Origin: JABSSA01 sp039984715
GTDB lineage: Bacteria; Pseudomonadota; Alphaproteobacteria; Rhodobacterales; Rhodobacteraceae
Direction: 5' to 3'
Length of the DNA: 64,000 bases
Assembly: GCA_039984715.1 (NCBI GenBank)
Contig: JBDWUA010000004.1
Span: forward strand, 62,001-126,000
The notes beneath the pieces were generated by a model. The model saw only the letters and a program-made list of their open reading frames with translations. It was not told the DNA's origin and made no database searches. Below are positions 8,975 to 17,659 of the stretch, piece by piece. A program made the translations under genes and the position numbers. The first letter of the stretch is position 1. Every line of letters begins with the position of its first letter.

Positions 8975-9622
8975 ATGGGAGCTAAAGCTTGGTTTGCGGC
9001 GTATTTTGACGGTAGCCCAAAGGATATTTTGTCCAACAAACCGGAGCTGAACCGCGCGGCTAGTGTTGCTTTGGCTGAGAAGATGTTTCCTAAGCACACC
9101 GTCCGAGAGAAAGAAAACGGTAGTCTCTTTTTCCTCAACCCCAAGAATCGTGAGGTTTTCATAGGTGTATATGGGGAACTGAAGATCATCGCTCATCAGG
9201 ACTTCAGTGGGGATTTGCCTTCCAAGACTGACCAGCGTTGGCTCGACTCTGATTTGGGTTCCACAGTCTATGTTCATGCTACGCATTCAGTTGTTGACTG
9301 GTTTGCATTCGCGTTGTGGAAAGAAGGAAAATTGGTGCGATCAACAAGCGTATCCCCCGATGGTGGCGTTCACGAGGACATCGGCGAAAAGCTACCCTTT
9401 GAATTACCCTACTGGGACGGTTCTTTCTCGCTGGAAGACGAGGTTGAAGAAGATGAGCCTTACCCATTGCCATTCCACCCGCTGGAACTTTCTGATGCCT
9501 CGCTTTTGGCAACACTTGGATTTCAATTTGAGGGGCATCCGGACGCTTGGGTCTGCGATCCAATGGAAATCCCGATTATGAAGTTTCAAATATCCAAGAA
9601 TTCCTGGTGGAAATTTTGGTAA
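8975..9622 (+). CDS. Uncharacterised protein, DUF6928-like
   Basis: A 215-residue soluble protein with no signal peptide or membrane segment. The opening MGAKAWFAAYFDGSP, then a predicted helix with ALAEKMFP and GSLFFLNP, recalls the DUF6928 family (proteins beginning MGAKT and a beta strand with YADG), known to me mainly from actinobacteria and scattered elsewhere. The match is from memory and moderate. The middle has an acidic patch (LEDEVEEDEPYPLPFHPLEL) and the end is basic and aromatic (KNSWWKFW). GGAG sits 10 bases before the ATG. Base composition looks AT-richer than the neighbours and codon choice looser, hinting at acquisition. Function unknown. Confidence 0.6.
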   Translation: MGAKAWFAAYFDGSPKDILSNKPELNRAASVALAEKMFPKHTVREKENGSLFFLNPKNREVFIGVYGELKIIAHQDFSGDLPSKTDQRWLDSDLGSTVYVHATHSVVDWFAFALWKEGKLVRSTSVSPDGGVHEDIGEKLPFELPYWDGSFSLEDEVEEDEPYPLPFHPLELSDASLLATLGFQFEGHPDAWVCDPMEIPIMKFQISKNSWWKFW

Positions 9623-9884
9623 TATCTTGCTGCTGAGTTTGCCTTTCATTTCCAGTGCACCAATGGATATGAATTGACAAAAGCGGACATTCCCGTTGAT
9701 GGGCTAGAGGTCCGTCTTCCCGCTCTGCTGCCTTTGGCATAGATCTCGATTTCGGTCCGGTTTGTGTCAAAGATGCACAACATCCAAACATGCGACGCAC
9801 AGGCCGCCATCTTGGGCGACATGAATGCACTTGACGTGCACGGAACATCTGGACCCTTCCGGCCACCCCGCCTAACGTCCCCCT

Positions 9885-10832
9885 ATGCTGCGTTACACCC
9901 TCAAACGTCTGATATCCCTGATCATCAGCCTGACCATCGCTTCGATGGTGATTTTTGCCGTGATCGAAATCGCCCCGGGTGATCCGGCAAGCCTGATGTT
10001 GGGCATCAATGCCCAAGAAGACACGCTCGCTGCACTGCGCTCGGAACTTGGGCTCGATCTGAAGAAATCAGAACGTTATGTCAGCTGGGTCACCGGCATG
10101 TTGCAGGGTGATTTCGGGACATCCTACCAATACCGCACCCCGGTTTCGGAAATGATCGCCGCACGGATGTGGGTATCGCTGCCTTTGGCCCTTTATGCGT
10201 TGACCCTTTCGACCCTAATCGCCTTTCCCGCCGGAATTTACGCCGCATCCCGTCGTGGCAAAACCGGCGATGTCGCGATCATGGGCGCAACCCAACTGGG
10301 TGTGGCCATCCCCAATTTCTGGTTCGCCATGATGTTGGTTCTGGTGTTTGCCATCAATCTACGCTGGTTCAGCGCCGGTGGGTTTGCAGGCTGGGACAAA
10401 GGACCGTTTGAGGCGATGAAATCCCTGACCCTGCCCGCCATCGCGCTGGCCCTGCCCCAAGCCGCAATATTGGCCCGTGTCATGCGATCGGCCCTTTTGG
10501 ATGTCTTGGGCGAAGATTACATGCGCACCGCGCGGGCCAAAGGCCTAACCAAATCTCAGGCGCTATGGCGTCATGGCTTGCGCAACGCGCTTATCCCGGT
10601 TTTGACCATCATCGGTCTGCAATTTGCGTTCCTTTTGGCGGGCGGCATCATTATCGAACAGGTGTTCTATTTGCCCGGCCTTGGGCGGTTGATTTTTCAA
10701 TCCATATCTGCACGCGACCTGATCGTCGTAGAAAGCGTGACAATGCTTTTGGTTTTTGCCGTCATCCTTGTGAACTTTTGCGTCGATCTGGCCTATGCAG
10801 CGGTTGATCCGCGTCTGCGCGGCCGCTCATGA
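9885..10832 (+). CDS. Dpp/Opp-type ABC transporter permease, B subunit
   Basis: A 315-residue inner-membrane permease of the DppB/OppB family. It starts with the typical MLRYTLKRLISLIISL first membrane helix, followed by a conserved periplasmic-loop block (IEIAPGDPASLMLG) and five further helices. The coupling EAA loop is at about 209-235 (EDYMRTARAKGLT to RHGLRNALIP). First gene of the transporter operon; its stop overlaps the next start by 4 bases (ATGA). No good ribosome binding site is visible upstream and 262 non-coding bases separate it from the previous gene, so the operon promoter should lie there. Confidence 0.93.
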   Translation: MLRYTLKRLISLIISLTIASMVIFAVIEIAPGDPASLMLGINAQEDTLAALRSELGLDLKKSERYVSWVTGMLQGDFGTSYQYRTPVSEMIAARMWVSLPLALYALTLSTLIAFPAGIYAASRRGKTGDVAIMGATQLGVAIPNFWFAMMLVLVFAINLRWFSAGGFAGWDKGPFEAMKSLTLPAIALALPQAAILARVMRSALLDVLGEDYMRTARAKGLTKSQALWRHGLRNALIPVLTIIGLQFAFLLAGGIIIEQVFYLPGLGRLIFQSISARDLIVVESVTMLLVFAVILVNFCVDLAYAAVDPRLRGRS

Positions 10833-11644
10833 GCCGTAATCTCATCCTAGGGCTGTTCCTGTCTACGATTGTTGTGATCGCCGCTGGCTTGTCCTTTGTC
10901 TGGACACCCTTTGATCACGCCAGCATGAACATTCCCGACAAATTGCAAAGCCCGAACGCAGTGAACCTGTTGGGCACCGACCAATTCGGGCGCGATATTC
11001 TGTCGGCTTTGATGGTTGGTGCACGCACGTCCATTGCCGTGGCCTTTGTGGCCGTGGGCATTGGGATCGGTTTGGGCGTGCCGCTTGGTCTTTGGGCGGC
11101 CAGTCGCAAAGGCGGATGGATTGACGAAATCATCATGCGCGCAAACGATCTGATCTTTGCGTTCCCGTCCCTTGTCATTGCCATCCTGATCACCGCGATT
11201 TTTGGCGCAAGCGCAGTCAATGCAATCATCGCCATTGGGATTTTTAACATCCCCGTCTTTGCCCGCGTCACCCGTGGCAGCGCGCTGAGCATTTGGGAAC
11301 GCGAATTCATTCTGGCCGCACGCGTCGCTGGCAAAGGGTCTGCCCGTATCTCGTTTGAACATATCCTGCCCAACGTCGCCAATGTGCTGATCGTGCAGGC
11401 CACCATCCAGTTTTCACTTGGTATCCTCGCCGAAGCGGCTCTGTCCTATGTCGGCCTTGGCGCCCAGCCCCCAACCCCATCCTGGGGCCGTATGTTGGCC
11501 GATGCGCAAACGCTGGTTTCAATCGCCCCGCATATGGCATTGGTCCCCGGCTGCGCGATCATTCTGACCGTGATGGGCCTGAACCTTTTGGGGGATGGAT
11601 TGCGCGACTGGCTTGATCCCCGCTTGAACGAGGCCCGCACATGA
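10829..11644 (+). CDS. Dpp/Opp-type ABC transporter permease, C subunit
   Basis: A 271-residue DppC/OppC-type permease pairing with the preceding B subunit. Family marks are the post-helix block LLGTDQFGRDILSALMVGART at the first loop, REFILAARVAGKGSARISF with HILPN as the EAA coupling loop, and LSYVGLGAQPPTPSWGRML near the C-terminus. Overlaps both neighbours by 4 bases, implying strict translational coupling and 1:1 stoichiometry. Substrate is set by a binding protein, probably the one at 2986. Confidence 0.93.
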   Translation: MSRNLILGLFLSTIVVIAAGLSFVWTPFDHASMNIPDKLQSPNAVNLLGTDQFGRDILSALMVGARTSIAVAFVAVGIGIGLGVPLGLWAASRKGGWIDEIIMRANDLIFAFPSLVIAILITAIFGASAVNAIIAIGIFNIPVFARVTRGSALSIWEREFILAARVAGKGSARISFEHILPNVANVLIVQATIQFSLGILAEAALSYVGLGAQPPTPSWGRMLADAQTLVSIAPHMALVPGCAIILTVMGLNLLGDGLRDWLDPRLNEART

Positions 11645-13236
11645 CGTTGTTGTCCACACGCGGCCTGAATGTATCGATCGGGCGCAAATCCGTTTTGAAA
11701 AACGTCAGTTTTGACATTGAACCGGGTGAAATCGTTGCGGTCACTGGCGAAAGCGGGTCCGGCAAATCAATGACCGCCTTGTCTGTTATGGATTTGCTGC
11801 CCGAAGGCGCGCAAACCGTCGGGGAAATTCTGCTCAATGGCGCGGATCTGCGCAAACAATCCGAAGCTCAAATGTGTGAAACACGCGGGCAATCCATCGG
11901 AATGGTCTTTCAAGAACCGATGACGGCGTTAAATCCGGTCAAAACCATCGGGGATCAAGTGTCTGAAACGATCTATTTGCACCGCCCCGGTGTCGATGCC
12001 GAAGCTGTCACTGCGCGCACCCTGTCACGCGTAGGCCTGCCCCCAGATCGGTTTCCGCTGACGCGATATCCCCATGAATTAAGCGGCGGACAACGCCAAC
12101 GCGTCGTGATTGCCATGGCGATTGCCTGTGGGCCTCGGCTTTTGATCGCGGATGAACCCACAACTGCGCTTGATGTCACGACCCAAGCGCAGATTTTGGA
12201 CCTGCTGAAACGCCTGACTCATGAGGATGGCATGGGTCTGTTGATGATCACCCATGATTTGGCGGTTGTGGCCGACATGGCAGATCGTATTTTGGTCATG
12301 CGCGACGGCGAAATCGTGGAACACGGTGAAACCCAAGATCTGTTGCGCAATATGCAGCATCCTTACACCAAGATGCTGTTCCACGCCTCAATGCATCAGG
12401 CTAAATTGCCAACAATAGACCCTGAAACGGATACTGAAACGCCCCTGCTCAGTGTCAATCAAGCCTGTCGCGATTATCGATTGCCTCGGAGCAGCCTCTT
12501 TGCCCGTGCAAAGCAATTTCGCGCTGTGGATGACGTCAGTTTCGACATCAAACGCGGTGAACGTGTTGGGCTGGTCGGGGAATCCGGATGTGGGAAATCG
12601 ACCCTCACACGTGCGATTTTGGGGCTGGAAAAGGTTCAAAGCGGCCAAATCCAATTGGATGGCGCACCCGTATTCGCCGGACGTCGCCCAAATCTGGCTG
12701 TGCGGCGTAAAATGCAGGTCGTGTTCCAAGACCCTTACGGCAGCTTTAACCCCCGCCATCGGGTCGAACGATTGATTTGCGAACCATTTCACCTGCTCTC
12801 GGATGCGCCCACTGGGAACAAACGCGACGAATTGATCGCCGAAACGCTCGAAGCCGTTGGCCTGTCACCAGAGGATGCCCAGAAATACCCGCACCAGTTT
12901 TCGGGTGGGCAACGTCAGCGCATCGCCATTGCACGCGCCCTGATTATCCGCCCCGAACTGGTGATCTTTGACGAAGCTGTCAGCGCGCTGGATGTGTCTG
13001 TGCGAGCGCGTATCCTCGATCTGATTGCTGGTCTGTGCCGCGCCTATGATCTGACCTATTTGTTCATCAGCCATGATTTGAATGTTGTGCGTTCGATCAC
13101 GGATCGCGTCATGGTGATGGCTGCTGGTAAAATCGTCGAATCCGGTCCGACCGCGCAGGTTTTTGACAATCCCTACCATCTTTATACCAAATCACTGGTG
13201 GCCGCGTCCCCGATGTTGCCCGCGCTTGAAAGTTAA
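11641..13236 (+). CDS. Fused double ATPase of a Dpp/Opp ABC transporter (DppD-DppF fusion)
   Basis: A 531-residue protein carrying two complete nucleotide-binding domains, replacing the separate D and F subunits. Domain 1: Walker A GESGSGKS at 36-43, signature LSGGQRQRV at about 147, Walker B LLIADEP at about 167. Domain 2: Walker A GESGCGKS at about 313, signature FSGGQRQRI at about 420, then LVIFDEAVSALDV. Each ends with the oligopeptide-ATPase C-terminal region (HPYTKMLF; PYHLYTKSL). In domain 2 the residue after FDE is Ala instead of the usual Pro. Overlaps the permease by 4 bases. Such fusions are common in Gsi/Yej-type and alphaproteobacterial systems. Confidence 0.94.
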   Translation: MTLLSTRGLNVSIGRKSVLKNVSFDIEPGEIVAVTGESGSGKSMTALSVMDLLPEGAQTVGEILLNGADLRKQSEAQMCETRGQSIGMVFQEPMTALNPVKTIGDQVSETIYLHRPGVDAEAVTARTLSRVGLPPDRFPLTRYPHELSGGQRQRVVIAMAIACGPRLLIADEPTTALDVTTQAQILDLLKRLTHEDGMGLLMITHDLAVVADMADRILVMRDGEIVEHGETQDLLRNMQHPYTKMLFHASMHQAKLPTIDPETDTETPLLSVNQACRDYRLPRSSLFARAKQFRAVDDVSFDIKRGERVGLVGESGCGKSTLTRAILGLEKVQSGQIQLDGAPVFAGRRPNLAVRRKMQVVFQDPYGSFNPRHRVERLICEPFHLLSDAPTGNKRDELIAETLEAVGLSPEDAQKYPHQFSGGQRQRIAIARALIIRPELVIFDEAVSALDVSVRARILDLIAGLCRAYDLTYLFISHDLNVVRSITDRVMVMAAGKIVESGPTAQVFDNPYHLYTKSLVAASPMLPALES

Positions 13237-13247
13237 GGAATACGCCG

Positions 13248-14690
13248 ATGTCTGAAGCTCTTTGGTTTGATCCCACCGAAATGCTGGTTGCGGGCGCGTG
13301 GCGTGCCCCGTCACAAACATTGCAGCTGATCAACCCGTCCGATGGCAGCTTATTGGCGGAAATCGCACGCGGTGGCACCGCCGACATCGATGCCGCTGTG
13401 ACTGCGGCTCACGATGCTTTGTCTGGCGAATGGGGCCGTATGTCCGCGCTGGACCGTGGGCGCATCCTGACGCGCATCGGCCAACGGGTCTTGGACCATG
13501 TCGATCAATTGGCGGAACTTGAGGCCAAAGATGTCGGCAAACCCCTGACCCAAGCGCGTGCTGATGCCGTTGCCTTGGCGCGCTATATGGAATTTTACGG
13601 CGGTGCCGCAGACAAAATCATGGGCGAAACCATCCCTTATCTGGATGGTTACACCGTTTACACGTTGCGCGAACCTCATGGCGTGACTGGCCATATTGTC
13701 CCGTGGAACTATCCGATGCAGATCATCGGGCGTTCGGTCGGTGCCGCACTGGCAATGGGAAACGCGTGCGTTCTGAAACCCGCCGAAGAGGCCTGTTTAA
13801 CCGCGCTGGCTTTCGCGCGCCTCGCACAAGATGCAGGCCTGCCCAAGGGCGCGTTGAATGTCGTGCCGGGTTTGGGGGCCGAAGCGGGCGTGGCGCTGGC
13901 CGCGCATCCAGGCATTCACCACATCAGCTTTACGGGATCCGTGCGCACCGGCGCGTTGGTCCAACAAGCCGCCGGAACCAATGTTGTGCCGGTCACGCTG
14001 GAACTGGGCGGCAAGTCTCCGCAACTGGTGTTTGACGACGCCGACCTTGATGCCGCACTGCCTTTTCTTGTGAACGCTGGCATCCAGAATGCAGGGCAAA
14101 CCTGTTCGGCATCCTCGCGCATTCTTGTGCAAAAAGGCATCTATGACAAAGTCCGGCAACGCATGTCCGATGCCTATGGCGGCCTGACAACAGGCCCTGC
14201 ATTGGCCGATTTGCGCGTCGGCCCGCTGATTTCCAACCGCCAACAGGACATCGTGCGCGGGTTTCTGGAAAAAGGTCAGGATTTGACCATCGCCGCCACT
14301 GGCACCCTGCAAGACGCACCAGAAACGGGCGCCTATGTGGTGCCCACCTTATTTGCCGATGTGCCGCCCGATCACAGCTTGGCGCGCGATGAAATCTTTG
14401 GTCCCGTGCAGGTGCTCATTCCATTTACGGACGAAGCCGAGGCCCTTAGGATCGCCAACAGCACCGATTACGGCCTTGTCGCCAGCATCTGGACACGCGA
14501 CGGCGCGCGCCAAATGAGACTGGCCAAAGGATTGCGATCCGGTCAGGTGTTCATCAACAATTACGGCGCAGGCGGCGGTGTTGAATTGCCATTTGGCGGC
14601 GTCGGGAAATCCGGTCACGGTCGCGAAAAAGGGTTCGAAGCGCTTTATGGGTTCTCGCAACTGAAAACTGTGGCTGCCTTTCATGGCTAA
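13248..14690 (+). CDS. NAD(P)-dependent aldehyde dehydrogenase
   Basis: A 480-residue ALDH-superfamily enzyme that oxidises an aldehyde to the acid. Visible motifs: VPWNYPMQIIGRSVGAALA (Rossmann entry, catalytic Asn), the glutamate motif LELGGKSPQLVF, the nucleophile in GQTCSASSR, and EIFGPVQVLIPF near the end. The pattern is closest to the betaine-aldehyde / gamma-aminobutyraldehyde branch. Starts 11 bases after the ATPase stop with AAGGA as ribosome binding site, so it is part of the transporter operon. The substrate is probably an aldehyde made from the imported compound (inference). It is far from the box cluster and unlikely to be BoxD. Confidence 0.92.
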   Translation: MSEALWFDPTEMLVAGAWRAPSQTLQLINPSDGSLLAEIARGGTADIDAAVTAAHDALSGEWGRMSALDRGRILTRIGQRVLDHVDQLAELEAKDVGKPLTQARADAVALARYMEFYGGAADKIMGETIPYLDGYTVYTLREPHGVTGHIVPWNYPMQIIGRSVGAALAMGNACVLKPAEEACLTALAFARLAQDAGLPKGALNVVPGLGAEAGVALAAHPGIHHISFTGSVRTGALVQQAAGTNVVPVTLELGGKSPQLVFDDADLDAALPFLVNAGIQNAGQTCSASSRILVQKGIYDKVRQRMSDAYGGLTTGPALADLRVGPLISNRQQDIVRGFLEKGQDLTIAATGTLQDAPETGAYVVPTLFADVPPDHSLARDEIFGPVQVLIPFTDEAEALRIANSTDYGLVASIWTRDGARQMRLAKGLRSGQVFINNYGAGGGVELPFGGVGKSGHGREKGFEALYGFSQLKTVAAFHG

Positions 14691-14750
14691 TGCCTTGACC
14701 ACACGCGCCAAGCCGCGTCTTCTGCTGTCACGCCACGGGAGGGCCATGTG

Positions 14751-15491
14751 ATGCACCTAAAAGACAAAACTGCCATCGTCACCGGCGGAGCATCTGGCTT
14801 TGGCGCGGGAATCGCACGGGCCTTTGCCGATCAAGGTGCACGCGTCATGGTCGCCGATCTGAACACAGACGCCGCAAAAGCCATTGCCGCCGAGGTAAAC
14901 GGCGTGCCTTGCACAGTCGATGTGTCCAATGGCGACAGCGTCAATGCGATGGCCGACCTTGCCAAATCGGAATTCGGAGACACCGACATTCTGATCAACA
15001 ATGCAGGTATTACGCATCTGCCGACCCCGCTTGAGGACGTCAGCGAAGATGACTTTGACCGCGTATTTGCCGTGAATGGAAAGTCGGTTTACCTGACCGC
15101 ACGCGCCTTTGTTCCCGGCATGAAAGCCGCTGGCAAAGGCGCAATTTTGAACATTGCATCCACTGCCGGTCTATCGCCACGCCCCAACCTGAATTGGTAC
15201 AACGCATCCAAAGGCTGGATGATCACGGCCACCAAAACCATGGCGGTCGAATTGGCCCCCCACGGTGTGCGCGTCAACGCCCTGTGCCCTGTGGCCGGGG
15301 AAACGCCCCTGCTGTCCAGCTTTATGGGCGAAGACACACCCGAAATTCGTGCAAAATTCCTGTCCAGCATTCCGATGGGCCGCTTTTCTACGCCACAAGA
15401 CATGGGGGCTGCGGCTACGTTCTTGTGCTCGGACGGGGCAAGCATGATCACCGGCGTCGCCATGGAAGTCGACGGAGGGCGCTGTATATGA
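14751..15491 (+). CDS. SDR family oxidoreductase
   Basis: A 246-residue short-chain dehydrogenase of the classical type. Cofactor motif TGGASGFGAG at 11-20, NNAG at 83-86, catalytic Ser137, Tyr150 and Lys154 (YNASK). Asp36 after the second strand favours NAD over NADP. The ATG at 14751 is chosen over the GTG at 14748 because GGAGGG then lies 7 bases upstream. The stop overlaps the next gene (ATGA). Together with the ALDH it suggests an alcohol-aldehyde-acid series in the same pathway. Confidence 0.92.
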   Translation: MHLKDKTAIVTGGASGFGAGIARAFADQGARVMVADLNTDAAKAIAAEVNGVPCTVDVSNGDSVNAMADLAKSEFGDTDILINNAGITHLPTPLEDVSEDDFDRVFAVNGKSVYLTARAFVPGMKAAGKGAILNIASTAGLSPRPNLNWYNASKGWMITATKTMAVELAPHGVRVNALCPVAGETPLLSSFMGEDTPEIRAKFLSSIPMGRFSTPQDMGAAATFLCSDGASMITGVAMEVDGGRCI

Positions 15492-15838
15492 AGCCCATCA
15501 ATCTTGCAGATAAGCTAGGGCAATTCAGCAGCCATTGGGATCCGCATGTGATCGCGGATTACAACAACAACGACGTGATGGTCGTCAAATTTCAAGGCGA
15601 ATTTCCGTTTCACGACCACCCCGATACGGATGATTTCTTTTTTGTTCTCGAGGGTGAAATGACCATGGACCTTGATGGCGCAAGCCACTGCGTCAAAGCC
15701 GGGGAAATGTTTGTCGTGCCGGCCAAGGTCACGCACCGACCGCGCGCAGAAAAAGAATGCAAAGTCCTGCTGATCGAACCCAAAGGCGTGCCAAACACAG
15801 GCGATCCCGAAACAGCCGCCCCCAAACCGCGTATTTAA
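15488..15838 (+). CDS. Small cupin-domain protein of the transporter operon
   Basis: A 116-residue single cupin. Motif 1 is FPFHDHPDTDDFFFVLEGE (His42, His44, acidic 48-49) and motif 2 centres on FVVPAKVTHRP (His83), a plausible metal site. The short type with an N-terminal helix (INLADKLGQFSSHWDPHV) is widespread and mostly uncharacterised. The start is fixed by the ATGA overlap with the SDR stop; the much longer upstream frame is the antisense-free shadow of the SDR gene and is not used. Probable auxiliary enzyme or sensor of the pathway. Confidence 0.82.
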   Translation: MKPINLADKLGQFSSHWDPHVIADYNNNDVMVVKFQGEFPFHDHPDTDDFFFVLEGEMTMDLDGASHCVKAGEMFVVPAKVTHRPRAEKECKVLLIEPKGVPNTGDPETAAPKPRI

Positions 15839-15870
15839 TCGATCCATTCTCTGATCAAAGGCATTGCCCC

Positions 15871-16866
15871 ATGGAACCAGGCCCGCAGAACCTTATCACG
15901 GACGTGCCGGGACTGCGCGTCGGGCATGGCACCGATCAATCGTTGAAATCTGGGGCCACGGTACTGACGGCGGACCACCCGTTTACGGCCTCTGTGGCCG
16001 TCATGGGCGGCGCACCGGGCGCGCGTGAAACCGACCTGCTGCAACCTGACAAATCCGTCGCACAAGTTGATGCATTGGTGCTAGCTGGCGGCTCTGCATA
16101 TGGGCTTGATGCGTGTTCTGGTGTGGCGGATGCGTTGCGCGCAATTGGACGCGGGTATCAGGTTGGCCCCGCGATTGTACCTATTGTCCCCGGTGCCATC
16201 ATCTTTGACTTGCTGTCAGGCGGCACAAAGGATTGGCACGACAACCCCTATCGCGACTTGGGCCGCGCGGCGTTTTCAGCGGCCAGCACATCCTTTGACC
16301 TTGGATCATGTGGTGCGGGTACGGGTGCCATGACGGCCATGATGAAAGGCGGGCTTGGATCGGCCTCTTTGGTCCTGCCATCGGGTCACACCGTGGGCGC
16401 GCTGGTCGCCGCCAACCCAATGGGCAGCGCCACAACCCCCGGAGATCGCCATTTTTGGGCCGCACCCTTCGAAATTGACGCCGAATTTGGAGGATTAGGG
16501 CCTGATCCAAACGCGGGCCTTGGTCGTGATTTGGACAGCCGCAAATCATCGGCCATGATGGAAGGGGCCAACACAACAATTGCTATTGTTGCCACGGATG
16601 CCTTGCTGGATAAATCGCAATGCCAACGCGTTGCTTGGGCTGCCCATGATGGGATCGCACGTGCCTGTCTGCCTGCGCATTCGCCTGCTGACGGTGACTT
16701 GATTTTTGCCGCGTCCAACGGGGACCGTCCCGTTACTGGCGCTGATCTGACCATCATCGGCCACGCCGCTGCGTTATGCGTCAGCCGCGCGATTGCACGT
16801 GGCGTGTATCACGCAACGCCCCATCCAAATGATCTCTTGCCCTGCTGGAGCACGTTCAATGCCTGA
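15871..16866 (+). CDS. P1 family peptidase (DmpA/BapA-like aminopeptidase)
   Basis: A 331-residue member of the DmpA/S58 (P1) family, N-terminal-nucleophile enzymes that self-cleave and release N-terminal D- or beta-amino acids from small peptides and amides. Marks: the opening ITDVPGLRVGH, VLAGGSAYGLDA, the GSCGAGTGAM block, and MKGGLGSASLVL, which holds the small-residue site where relatives self-process (the exact nucleophile is inferred). The ATG at 15871 starts the conserved N-terminus. The stop overlaps the hydrolase start. In a Dpp-type operon this strongly suggests a peptide-like or amide substrate. Confidence 0.88.
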   Translation: MEPGPQNLITDVPGLRVGHGTDQSLKSGATVLTADHPFTASVAVMGGAPGARETDLLQPDKSVAQVDALVLAGGSAYGLDACSGVADALRAIGRGYQVGPAIVPIVPGAIIFDLLSGGTKDWHDNPYRDLGRAAFSAASTSFDLGSCGAGTGAMTAMMKGGLGSASLVLPSGHTVGALVAANPMGSATTPGDRHFWAAPFEIDAEFGGLGPDPNAGLGRDLDSRKSSAMMEGANTTIAIVATDALLDKSQCQRVAWAAHDGIARACLPAHSPADGDLIFAASNGDRPVTGADLTIIGHAAALCVSRAIARGVYHATPHPNDLLPCWSTFNA

Positions 16867-17659
16867 CCTGCCTCTGCCAGACATATCCCTGCATTACGAG
16901 GTTTCTGGCACCGGGCCGCCGCTTTTGATGATTGCCGGGCTTATGTCCGACAGCGCCAGCTGGGCACCTCTTGTTGCTGAATTAGAGCCGTATTTCACCT
17001 TGATCCGTCCTGACAACCGCAGCACCGGACGCACAACGCCTTGGGATGCACCCTGTTCGCTTGGTCTCTGGGCTCAGGACGCCTGTGCGCTGCTGGATCA
17101 CCTTGGATATGACCGCGCGTCTGTTCTGGGCCATTCTCTTGGCGGTATGATCGGTTGGCACATGGCCCAAACCACACCAAACCGCGTCACCGCATTGATG
17201 ACCATGGGCACAGCCCCCCGCATCAGCCGCCGCAACATCGCGCTGTTTGAAACCCTGATCACCATCCGCAATTCGGACGCCCCAAAAGACACTTGGCTGC
17301 GCGCCTTATTCCCGTGGTTGTTCTCAAGCACTTTGTACCAAAACGCCCCTGACGCGTTAGAAGCCGCAATCGCCCAATCCCTGTCATATCCTCATTCGCA
17401 AAGCGCGCAGGCTATGGCGCATCAGCTAAACGCGTTACAGGCCGTGGACATTATTTCCGTTCAATCATCCCATGACGTGCCGATACAGGCCCTATTAGGG
17501 GAAAATGACCTATTATTGCCCCTGAAGGAAGGCCTAACAGCGCTGAAGGGCATCGAAACGAAAACAATCAAAAATGCCGGGCATTCTTTGCATTGGGACG
17601 CCCCTACAGAAGTCAGCCACACCATCCGCGCCTTTTTTCAGGAAACCCCACCCCGATGA
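16859..17659 (+). CDS. Alpha/beta hydrolase
   Basis: A 266-residue alpha/beta-fold hydrolase. The nucleophile elbow is GHSLGG with Ser93; the oxyanion region is LLMIAGLMSDSASW; the acid is in LLGENDLLLP and His242 in NAGHSLHWDAP. The start is the ATG inside the end of the P1 peptidase gene, an 8-base overlap, and its stop in turn overlaps the next gene by 4 bases. Possible esterase, lactonase or amidase of the operon's pathway; nothing in the sequence narrows this. Confidence 0.88.
   Translation: MPDLPLPDISLHYEVSGTGPPLLMIAGLMSDSASWAPLVAELEPYFTLIRPDNRSTGRTTPWDAPCSLGLWAQDACALLDHLGYDRASVLGHSLGGMIGWHMAQTTPNRVTALMTMGTAPRISRRNIALFETLITIRNSDAPKDTWLRALFPWLFSSTLYQNAPDALEAAIAQSLSYPHSQSAQAMAHQLNALQAVDIISVQSSHDVPIQALLGENDLLLPLKEGLTALKGIETKTIKNAGHSLHWDAPTEVSHTIRAFFQETPPR

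Noticed and set aside
13248..14690. Aldehyde dehydrogenase as the missing BoxD
   Set aside because: It is 19 kb from the box genes, embedded in the Dpp-type operon, and its motifs point to the amino-aldehyde type branch.
15194..15487. Longer N-terminus for the small cupin
   Set aside because: The extra 98 codons overlap the SDR gene in another frame; the ATG at 15488 with ATGA overlap and the cupin N-terminus is the better start.
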